A stretch of 64,000 bases of DNA from Weeksella massiliensis (GTDB taxonomy: Bacteria > Bacteroidota > Bacteroidia > Flavobacteriales > Weeksellaceae): the NCBI GenBank assembly GCA_000751595.1, contig CCMH01000008.1, positions 62,001 through 126,000 of the forward strand, written 5' to 3'. Shown in pieces: positions 42,948 through 52,099 of the stretch. The position numbers and the translations under genes are program-made. Each line of letters opens with the position of its first letter. Positions within the stretch are counted from its first letter, which is position 1. The notes below the pieces were generated by a model, which had not been told where the DNA came from, searched no databases, and saw only the letters and a program-made list of their open reading frames with translations.

Positions 42948-44228
42948 TTATTTACGCTCTTCTTCTTCAGCTAATCTTGTGGGAACAATTGGAATAAAAA
43001 GGGCGTCTTTGGTAATTTTTTCTTTTCTTTCTACGTTTTTTTTCTCGTCCGGATTTCTAAATTTATTCACCCCAATTAATGAAATCTTTCCATCTTGGAA
43101 ATCATTTTTTTCTTTTTTGTCAGATGAATAAACCAACTCTTGGATAGTGTTATTTTCTAATCCAGCAATGAAACCTCCGTAATTATGCAAGGTTTTGAAA
43201 AGTTCTAAGGCTTTTTCGGCTAACTGGTTGGTAAGACTTTCTAAATAAAAACTTCCAGCAACCGGATCTGTATATTGATCCATAAACGATTCTCTTTTTA
43301 GCAATAACTGTTGTTTCGCAGCAACTTCTTGTCCAAAAGCGGTATCATTCGTCAATTCATCATATGAGTGAATATATACCGCATCGGCGCTACCTAAAAT
43401 TGCAGAATTTGCTTCGATTGTTGAACGAATCACATTATTATAAATGTCTAATTTCGATTTGTTTCGTTGCGAGTTTTCGACAAATAAAAAGGTGTAATCG
43501 TCTAAACCATATTGTTCGGTGATAAGTTTCCACAAGAAACGAAAAGCGCGAAGTTTGGCAATTTCGAAAAAGAAATTACTGCCTACCGCCATTTTAAAAT
43601 AGATTTTAGAGGCAACTTCTTTTCCAAAAAGATCCAAATATTCTGCACCATGCAAAAGCGCCAAAGCCAATTGCTGCACATGATTTGCACCAGCATTTTG
43701 ATAAATGTCTGCTTGGATAGAGATTGCTTTTTCTAAAGAAGCTAATTGAAGAATTTTTTGGGTATGTTCGATTGTTTCTTCTTTCGAATTGAAATTCCAT
43801 AATCCATTTTGAGCAAAATAACCCACAGGATCAAAATCCAAATAAGTAAGATTTGGTAATTTCGATAATTGCTCTAAATCTGCTTTTTCTTCTGCATTGT
43901 ACCTAACAAAAAGATCGAGATAGGGAGCAGGTTTGGTTTCGATAGCTTCTTGCGCTGTTAGAGTAAAACCATAGAGAAAACTATCGTCTTGTTGAGGATT
44001 TCCATTGTATTTGGCAATAATTTTCCAATCTTTTGCTTGGCGTGGCAATGGTTGCAATTGTGCATAATCCACATCGTTTTTGGTATAAAGTGGTTTCACA
44101 TTTATATCATCACGTGTTCCCCAAACCAACGTTTCGTTATAATCCAAGCCTTTTAATTCGGCTTGTACTTGTAGTTTCCATTCCTTATCGGTAATGGTCG
44201 GAAAATTATCAAATATATTATTTTTCAT
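42948..44228 (-). CDS. mutA: Methylmalonyl-CoA mutase small subunit
   Basis: 426 residues. N-terminal TITDKEWKLQVQAELKGLDYNETLVW and later DPVGYFAQNG, QADIYQNAGANHVQQLALALLHGAEYLDLF and DPVAGSFYLESLTNQLAEKALELF in segments follow the MutA TIM-barrel pattern. It lacks the C-terminal cobalamin-binding DxHxxG domain; in MutAB heterodimers that lies in the large subunit. No mutB is in the window, although it would normally follow. It is preceded by an FtsB-like gene (11-bp overlap) and followed by a methyltransferase. Confidence 0.85.
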   Translation of the reverse strand: MKNNIFDNFPTITDKEWKLQVQAELKGLDYNETLVWGTRDDINVKPLYTKNDVDYAQLQPLPRQAKDWKIIAKYNGNPQQDDSFLYGFTLTAQEAIETKPAPYLDLFVRYNAEEKADLEQLSKLPNLTYLDFDPVGYFAQNGLWNFNSKEETIEHTQKILQLASLEKAISIQADIYQNAGANHVQQLALALLHGAEYLDLFGKEVASKIYFKMAVGSNFFFEIAKLRAFRFLWKLITEQYGLDDYTFLFVENSQRNKSKLDIYNNVIRSTIEANSAILGSADAVYIHSYDELTNDTAFGQEVAAKQQLLLKRESFMDQYTDPVAGSFYLESLTNQLAEKALELFKTLHNYGGFIAGLENNTIQELVYSSDKKEKNDFQDGKISLIGVNKFRNPDEKKNVERKEKITKDALFIPIVPTRLAEEEERK

Positions 44229-44589
44229 TTTTCACAGAATCTTGTTTAACTATCCTTTCTTCTTGGATAATAAAAATATCTTCGTTTTTTCTTTTTAAGA
44301 AATGTTTTTCTCGCGCGATGCGTTCTAATTCGGCCGGATTATTTTTCAAGTCATTCAAACGATCAGATTCTTCTGTCAGTTTTTCTTGATAATATTGTTC
44401 ATCTTCTTCAAGAGCTTTTATTTCCTTGTAGCGTTGAATATGCACCAAGACCGAGTTTTGGTCTAAAAAAATCATCCAAATAGCAAATGCTGCACTCACA
44501 ATAAAGTATCTGTTTAGGAAAAAAGAATACCATTTTCGATTGGTTTTCTCCGCTTCTTCATAGAATTTTTCTTGGTCTTGATCAGGCAT
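44218..44589 (-). CDS. FtsB/DivIC-like cell-division protein
   Basis: 123 residues. A short cytoplasmic N-terminus, one transmembrane helix (residues ~28-46, FIVSAAFAIWMIFLD) and a periplasmic coiled coil (EIKALEEDEQYYQEKLTEESDRLNDLKN in segments), followed by PAELERIAREKHFLKRKNEDIFII, the septum-formation initiator signature. It probably works in the divisome with FtsL/FtsQ homologues. It overlaps udk by 8 bp and mutA by 11 bp. Confidence 0.88.
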   Translation of the reverse strand: MPDQDQEKFYEEAEKTNRKWYSFFLNRYFIVSAAFAIWMIFLDQNSVLVHIQRYKEIKALEEDEQYYQEKLTEESDRLNDLKNNPAELERIAREKHFLKRKNEDIFIIQEERIVKQDSVKNEK

Positions 44590-45208
44590 TGGTTTTTGAG
44601 TTTAATTTCTCTTTGATTACCGAAGATAGTAAAGTTATGGCAACTTCATTTTTCTTTTTCATATTTGGGATGATAATATCGGCATAATTCTTAGAAGGCT
44701 CAATAAATTGTTGATGCATCGGTTTCAACGTTTTCTGATATCGATTCAATACCTCATCCAAATCGCGCCCTCTTTCTTGTATATCTCGTCTTATCCTTCT
44801 TATCAAACGCTCATCAGAATCTGCATGAACAAAAATTTTCACATCAAAAAGATCTCGAAGGGCAGGGTCGGTTAAAACCAAAATACCTTCTACAATAATA
44901 ACATCTTTCGGATGCGTCAAAATCGTATCCTCTGTGCGAGAATGCGTAATGAACGAATAAATAGGTTGCTCTACTGCAAGTCCGTTTTTCAGTTGTTGTA
45001 CATGTTCTACTAACAGCTCAAAATCAATCGAACGTGGATGATCAAAATTGACTTTCGATCGTTCTTCAAACGATAAATGTTCGTTGTTTTTGTAATAATT
45101 ATCTTGTGAAATAACGATTACGCTTTCAGTATTTAAGTTTTTTAAAATGTTGTTTACCACAGTGGTTTTTCCAGAACCTGTTCCTCCAGCAATTCCTATT
45201 ACTAACAT
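44582..45208 (-). CDS. udk: Uridine kinase
   Basis: 208 residues. P-loop IAGGTGSGKTTVVNNIL at residues 6-22, then the SQDNYYKN and NFDHPRSIDFELL substrate segments, and an RRIRRDIQERGRDLDEVLNRY lid. It phosphorylates uridine and cytidine to their monophosphates. It has the usual length of the family. A TACCTTTA -7-like element is visible on the minus strand near 45244-45237. Confidence 0.95.
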   Translation of the reverse strand: MLVIGIAGGTGSGKTTVVNNILKNLNTESVIVISQDNYYKNNEHLSFEERSKVNFDHPRSIDFELLVEHVQQLKNGLAVEQPIYSFITHSRTEDTILTHPKDVIIVEGILVLTDPALRDLFDVKIFVHADSDERLIRRIRRDIQERGRDLDEVLNRYQKTLKPMHQQFIEPSKNYADIIIPNMKKKNEVAITLLSSVIKEKLNSKTNA

Positions 45209-45365
45209 CAGAAAAGAATTTTTTATAAATATGGGCTAAAGGTACGATTTTTTGATGCAAGCTTGAAACGATTTTTTTCATAAATCTCATCTTATATAAT
45301 TCGAATATTTTCAAGAAACAAGGTTTTTTTCTTACATTTAAACTATATAAAAACCATCTTTCACT

Positions 45366-45638
45366 ATGATGTTATCAACTTTATTTTATCTTTTTTTAGG
45401 AGTCTGATTAGCCGCAGCATCAGGTTTTCGTGTTTTTTGTCCCTATTTATTCTAAGCGTAGCAGCTCATTTTGACGAAAATTAATTGCCGCTTTCCGAGC
45501 AATGGCAATGGGTGGGAAGCGTACGAGCGATGATTACTTTTGGTTCCTATCACTTTTTTGTTAACCATTATTGTCTTGGTTTTTGTTTGGATCGCTTGGG
45601 GAAAAATCAAAAAACGCCCTCAGGAGAAAGTGCAATAA
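45366..45638 (+). pseudogene. Decayed DUF4126-family membrane protein gene
   Basis: Pieces of a DUF4126 protein appear in order but in different frames. ATG at 45366: MMLSTLFYLFLGV, a TGA where Trp or another residue would be, then LAAASGFRVFCPY. After a frameshift: LSVAAHFDEN, TAA, LPLSEQWQWVGSVRAMITFG. The first frame then resumes with ITFLLTIIVLVFVWIAWGKIKKRP to a TAA at 45638. The central ~100 residues of a normal protein (~190 residues) are missing. That makes at least two nonsense codons, frameshifts and an internal deletion. The neighbours udk and tesB are intact. Confidence 0.8.
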
Positions 45639-45665
45639 ACCTTCTGTTAGAGGACGTTTTTGGTA
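45611..45665. terminator. Possible bidirectional terminator
   Basis: AAAACGCCCTC (45611-45621) pairs with GAGGACGTTTT (45650-45660) with one mismatch and a long loop that can form an inner AGAAAG/CTTCT stem. T tracts follow on both strands. It lies between the DUF4126 remnant and tesB. Confidence 0.4.
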
Positions 45666-45673
45666 GGATATAA
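45656..45673 (+). repeat. 18-bp intergenic repeat, copy A
   Basis: GTTTTTGGTAGGATATAA, identical to 52062-52079. Confidence 0.85.
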
Positions 45674-45682
45674 TCAAAAAGA

Positions 45683-46543
45683 CTAAGTCATCGGACGAAT
45701 TAATCCTTCTTGTGTAACTGATGCTATGAGTTCACCGTTTCGATTGAAAACATTTCCTCTGGTAAATCCTCTTGCCCCTGAAGCATTAGGACTATCCATC
45801 GAAAATAAAATCCAATCAGTGATGTCTGGTTTTCTGAAAAACCAAATCGAATGATCTAAACTTGCCATTTGTGTATTACCAAAATGCGCTTTCTCTGCAT
45901 GCGGACGAAGAGCTGTTCCTAATATATTATAATCAGATGCATACGTAATTAATTGATGCAGAGCAGCTAAGTTGTAATCGTTATTGGCATGTTTAAATTT
46001 CACCCAAACATTCCAATTCGTAGAATGGTTTTCTCTTTTTAATGGATTATCCAATTCTACCGGTTTGAAATCGATAGGACGTTCGGTATCTAAAAAAGTA
46101 AATAATCTGCTTGGTAAAAAGCTCCCATATTTACTTTTTATGTCATTCCAACTAATCAATTCTTCTGGAAGTGCCACTTTCGGCATTTCAATTTGATGAG
46201 TGTAACCTTCTTGCGACAATTGAAAAGAAGCGGCCATCATAAAAATTGTTTTATCATCTTGTAGGGCAATTACCGAGCGCGTGGTAAAACTCCCGCCGTC
46301 GCGAAGGTTGGTTACTTGATAATGAATATCTTTTTTCAGGTCGCCAGGTAAGATGAAATAACTATGCAACGAATGACAAAAACGATCTTTTGGTACGGTC
46401 TGATAAGCTGCGCTTAGCGCTTGTGCTACCACCTGACCACCAAATACACTTCGACTTCCCATGTAATTATTCTTCCCAACAAAATCTATATTGTTATCGG
46501 TTTGAAGCGCTAACAAATCGATGAGTTCTTGAGTTGTTTGCAT
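45683..46543 (-). CDS. tesB: Acyl-CoA thioesterase II
   Basis: 286-residue double hot-dog thioesterase. First half: RSVFGGQVVAQALSAAYQTVP, HSLHSYFILPGDL and VTNLRDGGSFTTRSVIALQ in segments. Second half: LAALHQLITYASDYNIL with the Asp-Thr/Gln active-site pattern, and ASLDHSIWFFRKPD. It hydrolyses medium/long acyl-CoA to free fatty acid and CoA in the cytoplasm. The nitronate monooxygenase gene lies 4 bp upstream. Confidence 0.93.
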   Translation of the reverse strand: MQTTQELIDLLALQTDNNIDFVGKNNYMGSRSVFGGQVVAQALSAAYQTVPKDRFCHSLHSYFILPGDLKKDIHYQVTNLRDGGSFTTRSVIALQDDKTIFMMAASFQLSQEGYTHQIEMPKVALPEELISWNDIKSKYGSFLPSRLFTFLDTERPIDFKPVELDNPLKRENHSTNWNVWVKFKHANNDYNLAALHQLITYASDYNILGTALRPHAEKAHFGNTQMASLDHSIWFFRKPDITDWILFSMDSPNASGARGFTRGNVFNRNGELIASVTQEGLIRPMT

Positions 46544-46547
46544 GGTT

Positions 46548-47513
46548 TTAGAATTTCAACGAGTCTAGGATTTTTTGATTTGCTTGTAGGTGAGATTTGT
46601 ATTCTTGTTTCAATCGATTGATCAAATCTTCGGTACTCAAAATATCATGAATACCCGAAACGCCATGTCCGGCAGACCAAATGTCTTTCCAAGCTTTATG
46701 GCCTTCGTGTCCAATCAATTCAGAAAAATCTTCTTCTTTTTTATGATCGATATCCAAACCAGAATGAACAATACTTGGTTTGAGGAAATTGGCATTTACC
46801 CCCGAAATTCCGTCAGTGTAAAAAATATCTTCGAATGTAGAGTCCACCAACATTTGTTTGTATGCTTCATCAGCTTGTGCTTCTTTGGTTGCAATAAAAC
46901 GCGTTCCCATATAAGCAAAATCAGCACCCATATTGAGGGCAGCCAAAACGTCGCCTCCGTTATTTATGGCGCCAGCAAGTAAAAGTGGACCATCATAAAA
47001 AGAACGAATATCGTCGATTAACGCAAAAGGATTGGCAGTTCCGGCATGGCCACCTGCACCTGTACAAACGGCAATAATTGCATCAACCCCAGCTTCTGCA
47101 GCCTTTTCTGCGTGTCTTTTTTTTATCACATCATGAAAAACTAATCCACCATAACTGTGTACAGCGTCAACTACTTGTTTCACAGCGCCTAGAGAAGTGA
47201 TAATTAGCGGAACTTGGTATTTGATACACAAAGCCAAATCGGTTTCTAATCGTGGATTGGTTTTGTTAACAATCAGGTTTACTCCGAACGGAGCTGGTTT
47301 TTTGCCCGTTTCTTCTTCATGTTTTTTTAAGCCTTCGGTAATTTCTTTTAAGATATTTTCAAAGTCTTCGGCCGTTCTTCCGTTTAACGAAGGAACCGTT
47401 CCACAAACTCCATTTTTACAAGTTTCGATGACAAGTTTCGCGTTAGAAACAAGGAACATAGGTGATGCGACAATTGGTAAGTCGAGTTGGTTTTTAAAAT
47501 CTTCTATTGTCAT
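46548..47513 (-). CDS. Nitronate monooxygenase family FMN protein
   Basis: 321-residue TIM-barrel FMN enzyme of the NPD/2-nitropropane dioxygenase family. Visible blocks: PIVASPMFLVSNAKLV near the N-terminus, APFGVNLIV, VCTGAGGHAG (flavin/phosphate loop), LLAGAINNGGDVLAALNMGADFAYMGTRFIAT in segments. It probably oxidises nitronates or acts on an acyl-CoA-related substrate (some relatives reduce enoyl groups). It is the first gene of a pair with tesB. Confidence 0.85.
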   Translation of the reverse strand: MTIEDFKNQLDLPIVASPMFLVSNAKLVIETCKNGVCGTVPSLNGRTAEDFENILKEITEGLKKHEEETGKKPAPFGVNLIVNKTNPRLETDLALCIKYQVPLIITSLGAVKQVVDAVHSYGGLVFHDVIKKRHAEKAAEAGVDAIIAVCTGAGGHAGTANPFALIDDIRSFYDGPLLLAGAINNGGDVLAALNMGADFAYMGTRFIATKEAQADEAYKQMLVDSTFEDIFYTDGISGVNANFLKPSIVHSGLDIDHKKEEDFSELIGHEGHKAWKDIWSAGHGVSGIHDILSTEDLINRLKQEYKSHLQANQKILDSLKF

Positions 47514-47632
47514 AACAATTTTCTATTAAGATACAGTTTTCTTTGCACGCAATTTAGAAAATAATATTTATTTACAATTTATTGATGAAAAGAAATCTAT
47601 TTTTACGGAAATTGCACCCATAAAACCAATAA

Positions 47633-49045
47633 ATGAAACTGAAAGAACATTTACGTAGAAACATACAACTTGCGGTGCCCGTTATGGTGACACAGGCCGG
47701 ACAAATTTTTGTGAATGTCGTGGATAGTGTAATGGTAGGAAAACTAGGAACCGATTTCGATCATATCATCAATCCTACTTTATCCAAAGTTTCTTTGGCT
47801 GCGGTAACGTTAGGGAATTCAGTTTTCATGATGATGTTGGTTTTTGCATTCGGTTTTAGTTTTGCTCTTTCGCCACTCATTGCTGCAGCAGATGCACAAA
47901 AGGAAGAAGGCGAAGTGAGAAGTTATTTTGTGCATAGTTTGATACTGAATGTGACTCTTTCTGTATTATTGATTCTCATTTCGATATTCGCAAAACCATT
48001 GTTGTTTTATTTGAAACAACCTCAAGAAGTCGTAGAAATTGCCATGCCGTATATTTCGATCATGACGTATTCGATGTTGCCTTTGCTCATTTTTCAGACT
48101 TTTAGACAATTTTCAGAAGGTTTATCGTTGACCCTTCCAATAACATTTGCCACGATTTTAGGGAATATTCTCAATGTTTTTCTCAATTATGGTTGGATTT
48201 ATGGGAATATGGGATTCCCTCGACTCGAGGTCGAAGGTGCAGCTTGGGGAACATTTTTCTCGCGAATTTTTATGTTGTTGATTTTGATTTTGATTTTGTC
48301 TCGCTTCAAAAAAACAAGCTATTATTTATCAAAACTCAACTTTAAGAATTTCTCCAAACATCATTTCAAACAACTGTATTCAATAGGTATCCCGACCGGT
48401 TTAACTTCCTTTTTCGAAGTAAGTGCTTTCGCGGTAGCTTCTTTTCTATGTGGTTATACTTTTTTAGGAACGCCAGAAGATTTCGACTTATCGAAAATAA
48501 ATTTAGCTGCGCATCAAATTTCGATTAACTTAGTTTCGACAACTTTTATGATGTGTACCGGAATCGGCGTTGCGGCAACCGTACGGATTGGCAATCAATT
48601 AGGATTGAAAGATTATCATACTTTGCGACAAGCAGGTTGGTCGTGCATCTTGATGGTTGTGGTTTTTATGGCTTTTTGCGGACTGATGTTTATTTTGTTC
48701 CGAGTACCTTTATCAGAAATTTATACCAATGAAGAAAATGTGATTAGTTTAGCTTCTAAACTTTTGATTGTCGGCGCTTTATTTCAGCTTTCAGACGGTT
48801 TGCAGCTTGTTATTTTAGGTGCTTTGCGCGGAATGAGGGACGTAAAAATTCCATCAATCATATCTTTTATTTCTTATTGGGGAATTACCATTCCAATTTG
48901 TGCTATATTAGCTATACATTTCGAGATGCGCGCTTTGGGCGTTTGGATCGGGTTGGGAATAGGACTTACTGCTGCTGCGGTGCAATTATTATTTCGATAC
49001 CATCAACAAACCAAAAAGCTTATCGATAAACAGATAACCAAATAA
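47633..49045 (+). CDS. MATE-family multidrug/toxin efflux transporter
   Basis: 470 residues, about 12 transmembrane helices in two six-helix halves. The N-terminal signature reads AVPVMVTQAGQIFVNVVDSVMVGKLG, and the second half has GIGVAATVRIGNQLGLKDY, both MatE-domain hallmarks. It is a Na+ or H+ antiporter that exports cationic compounds from the cytoplasm. It is divergent from the nitronate monooxygenase gene across 119 bp, and is followed 19 bp later by an acidic small protein. Confidence 0.93.
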   Translation: MKLKEHLRRNIQLAVPVMVTQAGQIFVNVVDSVMVGKLGTDFDHIINPTLSKVSLAAVTLGNSVFMMMLVFAFGFSFALSPLIAAADAQKEEGEVRSYFVHSLILNVTLSVLLILISIFAKPLLFYLKQPQEVVEIAMPYISIMTYSMLPLLIFQTFRQFSEGLSLTLPITFATILGNILNVFLNYGWIYGNMGFPRLEVEGAAWGTFFSRIFMLLILILILSRFKKTSYYLSKLNFKNFSKHHFKQLYSIGIPTGLTSFFEVSAFAVASFLCGYTFLGTPEDFDLSKINLAAHQISINLVSTTFMMCTGIGVAATVRIGNQLGLKDYHTLRQAGWSCILMVVVFMAFCGLMFILFRVPLSEIYTNEENVISLASKLLIVGALFQLSDGLQLVILGALRGMRDVKIPSIISFISYWGITIPICAILAIHFEMRALGVWIGLGIGLTAAAVQLLFRYHQQTKKLIDKQITK

Positions 49046-49064
49046 TTATAATTAAATAAATACC

Positions 49065-49310
49065 ATGGAATTACCAAAATTTTTAATAGCTGATAACTCA
49101 GATTTTCCAGATAAAATCTTTATCATTCATACCGAATTTCCTCGTTTTGTTTTGGATGTAGAAACTGACGATGTGGAATTTTTAGAAGAGTTGGAGGAAG
49201 AAGATGATAACGAAGAATTCGAGCAGGAAGTTGCCGAATTATTAGAACAAGCTCTGACGTTTTTCGATCGAGAAATGGAGCTTTACGAAGAAAATGGAGA
49301 TTTCGAATAA
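49065..49310 (+). CDS. Small acidic cytoplasmic protein
   Basis: 81 residues with a strongly acidic C-terminal half (LEELEEEDDNEEFEQEV). The N-terminal part, MELPKFLIADNSDFPDKIFIIHTEFPRFVLDV in segments, looks like a small beta fold. No motif identifies a function. It lies 19 bp after the MATE gene and has flavobacterial-looking coding character, so it is probably real and co-transcribed. Confidence 0.72.
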   Translation: MELPKFLIADNSDFPDKIFIIHTEFPRFVLDVETDDVEFLEELEEEDDNEEFEQEVAELLEQALTFFDREMELYEENGDFE

Positions 49311-49360
49311 GCTACTTTTTCTTTGATAGATTTGACTTTTTTGGTGCGATAACATCATTT

Positions 49361-49392
49361 TTTGCCAAAATATTAAAAAAAACATTAATTTG
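49361..49392 (+). promoter_or_regulatory. Promoter of the acyl-CoA ligase gene
   Basis: TTTG at 49361-49364, a 20-nt spacer, then TTAATTTG at 49385-49392, 30 nt before the ATG at 49423. Confidence 0.45.
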
Positions 49393-49422
49393 CGATTCTA
49401 AAGTATTAAGTTATATAGCTAA

Positions 49423-51186
49423 ATGAAAATCACAAGATTATTTGATTTCTTATACAATCAATTAGAAAACAATCCTATACCCGATTCGTTGGTCAGTAAA
49501 GTAAATGGCCAATGGAAAAAAACCTCAACACAAGAATACGTAAATAAAACCAATACTTTTAGTCGAGGATTATTAAAACTAGGCATCAAGCCACAAGATA
49601 AAATCGGAATCGTTACTGCGAATAACCGTACCGAATGGAATATTTGCGACATGGGAATGCAGCAAGTAGGGGCAATTTCAGTTCCGCTTTATCCTACTTT
49701 GTCATCCAATGATTACGAATATATTTTGTCGAATTCAGAATGTAAAATTTGTATCGTATCCAATAAAGATTTGTACGATAAAGTTTTACAAGCTAAACAA
49801 AATGTACCAACTTTAACCGGTATTTATCTTTTTGATGAAATAGCAGGTTTACCCAATTGGCAAGAAATTCTTGATTTAGGAGCAGACGAATCGACCCAAT
49901 CTGAAGTCGATGCGTTAAAAAACCTAGTAAAGCCTGAAGATATTGCAACTATTATTTACACTTCTGGGACGACAGGAAAACCGAAAGGTGTTGTCTTAAC
50001 CCATGAAAATATTGTGAGCGATGTGTTGATGAGTACGCCGGCTGTCCCTAATTTGCCCTCGCCTTCTCGAGCTTTGAGTTTTTTGCCTATCAATCATATT
50101 TTCGAGCGTATGTTGATTTATCTATATACTTCACGTGCGATCGGAATTTATTATGCCGAAAGTGTAGATAAATTAGGAGATAACCTACAAGAAATAAAAC
50201 CTCATGTTCTGACGGTTGTACCACGTGTAGTAGAGAAAGTGTATGATAAAATTTATCATACCGGCGCCAATGCAGGAGGTATGAAAACGAAAATCTTTAT
50301 GTGGGCTTTGAGCTTGGTAAAAGATTATAAACCGTTCGAAAAACTTGGGTTTATGCAAAATCTGAAAATGAAAATTGCAGATAAATTAGTTTTCACGAAA
50401 TGGCGCGCAGGTGTTGGTGGGGAAATCGTTTGTTTAGTCTCTGGTAGTGCACCTTTGTCGCCTCATCTCAACCGTATTTTCTGGGGAGCAGGAATTCCTG
50501 TCTTAGAAGGTTATGGATTGTCTGAAACTTCACCCGTGATTTCTGTAAATATGATGAACAAAGCCAGCTTTGGATTAGGAACCGTAGGTCCTGTTCTGAA
50601 GGGTGTTGATGTGAAATTCGCAGAAGATGGAGAAATTTTGGTGAAAGGACCGAATGTTTTCAAAGAATATTATAACGATCCAGAGAAAACGACCGAAGCT
50701 TTTACGGCAGATGGATATTTCAAAACAGGAGATATAGGAACGTTAGAAAATGGTTTGTTGAAAATTACCGACCGTAAAAAAGAAATGTTCAAAACTTCTG
50801 GTGGGAAATACATTGCACCGCAACAAATCGAAAATCTTTTCAAACAATCGCCATATATAGAACAAATCATGGTGGTAGGAGAAGGCGAAAAAATGCCAAC
50901 GGCAATTATCCAACCTTCTTTCGAAAAATTGAAATCTTTCTTGAAGCAAGATCTTTCGAATGAGGAAATGATCAAAAAACCAGAAGTGATTGCTCAAATT
51001 CAAAAAGAAGTTGATCGTATGAATCAAGAGTTAGGACATTGGGAGCAAATCAAAAAGTTCGAATTGACTTCGAGTGAATGGTCAATCGAAACAGGAGAGC
51101 TGACCCCAACCCTGAAATTGAAACGTAAAATTGTAATGGAAAAATACAAAGATTTATACGACAAATTATACGATAAGAATTATTAG
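49423..51186 (+). CDS. Long-chain fatty acid-CoA ligase
   Basis: 587-residue adenylate-forming enzyme. P-loop-like motif TIIYTSGTTGKPKGVVLTH (near residue 177), LPINHIFERM, YGLSETSPVISVN and the A8 hinge region YFKTGDIGTLENGLLKITDRKKEMFKTSGGKYI in segments. It activates fatty acids to acyl-CoA using ATP, at the inner face of the membrane. With the thioesterase (45.7 kb) and acyl-CoA dehydrogenase (7.6 kb) it indicates active fatty-acid turnover. It has its own promoter and terminator. Confidence 0.95.
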   Translation: MKITRLFDFLYNQLENNPIPDSLVSKVNGQWKKTSTQEYVNKTNTFSRGLLKLGIKPQDKIGIVTANNRTEWNICDMGMQQVGAISVPLYPTLSSNDYEYILSNSECKICIVSNKDLYDKVLQAKQNVPTLTGIYLFDEIAGLPNWQEILDLGADESTQSEVDALKNLVKPEDIATIIYTSGTTGKPKGVVLTHENIVSDVLMSTPAVPNLPSPSRALSFLPINHIFERMLIYLYTSRAIGIYYAESVDKLGDNLQEIKPHVLTVVPRVVEKVYDKIYHTGANAGGMKTKIFMWALSLVKDYKPFEKLGFMQNLKMKIADKLVFTKWRAGVGGEIVCLVSGSAPLSPHLNRIFWGAGIPVLEGYGLSETSPVISVNMMNKASFGLGTVGPVLKGVDVKFAEDGEILVKGPNVFKEYYNDPEKTTEAFTADGYFKTGDIGTLENGLLKITDRKKEMFKTSGGKYIAPQQIENLFKQSPYIEQIMVVGEGEKMPTAIIQPSFEKLKSFLKQDLSNEEMIKKPEVIAQIQKEVDRMNQELGHWEQIKKFELTSSEWSIETGELTPTLKLKRKIVMEKYKDLYDKLYDKNY

Positions 51187-51202
51187 ACCCATAAATAGGT
51201 AC

Positions 51203-51233
51203 AAAAAAAGGAGCAATTTTGCTCCTTTTTTTA
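51203..51233. terminator. Bidirectional intrinsic terminator
   Basis: AAAAAAAGGAGCAA (51203-51216) pairs with TTGCTCCTTTTTTT (51219-51232). It separates the convergent ligase and zinc-peptidase genes. Confidence 0.88.
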
Positions 51234-51252
51234 TTGAATATACTTGTTAAAC

Positions 51253-51942
51253 TTATTCCTTTTTTCCGCCCAAAGCCATCATAACAAAATACAATAATTG
51301 AGCGAGAGAACCAACAGCTGCAACCACATAAGTCATCGCAGCCCATTTTAGGGCGTCTTTGGCTCCGGCATGTTCATTCGCTTGTAGAGAATGTGAGCTG
51401 TCTAGCCATGCTAGAGCGCGTTTAGAGGCGTCAAACTCTACAGGTAGGGTAATGAATGCAAAAGCAGTTGTAACTGCAAATAAGGCAATCCCAATCCAAA
51501 GCATGGTTGCATTTTGCGAACTGATAAAAACAGTGATTCCTAAAAGTAAAATCCATTGATTAAGTCTACTAGCCAAATTTACAGCAGGCACCATTTTAGA
51601 ACGCATTTCTAGCCATTGATATCCTTTTGCATGTTGCACAGCGTGTCCCACTTCGTGAGCAGCAACAGCGGCAGCAGCAGCATTTCTTTCATTGTACACC
51701 ACGTCCGATAAGTTAACGGTTTTGTTTGCCGGATTGTAGTGGTCGGTTAATTGTCCTGGCGTAGAAATTACACGCACATCATGGATGCCGTTATCTGCCA
51801 ACATTTTCTCGGCAATTTCTTTTCCACTCATTCCATTGGCCAAAAATACTTTTGAGTAATGTGCAAATTTACTTTTCAATCTACCGCTTACCAGCATACT
51901 TGCCAAAGCAATAATACCAATCAAAACATAATAAAATCCCAT
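51253..51942 (-). CDS. Membrane zinc metallopeptidase (YugP-like)
   Basis: 229 residues. Transmembrane helix at the N-terminus (residues 3-20), the HExxH zinc motif at H96-E97-H100 in AAHEVGHAVQH, and two or three further helices in the C-terminal half, with the conserved LPVEFDASKRAL block that supplies the third ligand. It matches the 'neutral zinc metallopeptidase' YugP family. The substrate is unknown; a quality-control role is inference. Confidence 0.9.
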   Translation of the reverse strand: MGFYYVLIGIIALASMLVSGRLKSKFAHYSKVFLANGMSGKEIAEKMLADNGIHDVRVISTPGQLTDHYNPANKTVNLSDVVYNERNAAAAAVAAHEVGHAVQHAKGYQWLEMRSKMVPAVNLASRLNQWILLLGITVFISSQNATMLWIGIALFAVTTAFAFITLPVEFDASKRALAWLDSSHSLQANEHAGAKDALKWAAMTYVVAAVGSLAQLLYFVMMALGGKKE

Positions 51943-52061
51943 TGTCTAAATTTATTTCTTTATTTCTGTCGTTGAAATTACAAAAAGTATTCCATCTCAT
52001 CATTACCGAAATTTCGACCATTTTTGACGCTTTTCTTACCAACTAACAAGTAATTGTGTCA

Positions 52062-52079
52062 GTTTTTGGTAGGATATAA
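52062..52079 (+). repeat. 18-bp intergenic repeat, copy B
   Basis: GTTTTTGGTAGGATATAA, identical to 45656-45673. It lies 36 nt before the start of the GNAT gene. Confidence 0.85.
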
Positions 52080-52099
52080 AATTTCCTCAGAAGAATTAT

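Noticed and set aside
45405-45410. Selenocysteine at the TGA of the DUF4126 remnant
   Set aside because: The gene also has a frameshift, a TAA and an internal deletion, and there is no SECIS-like hairpin evident.
45485-45673. Independent 62-residue ORF
   Set aside because: Its first part matches the middle of a DUF4126 protein and the rest is out of frame with that family, so it is a piece of the pseudogene.
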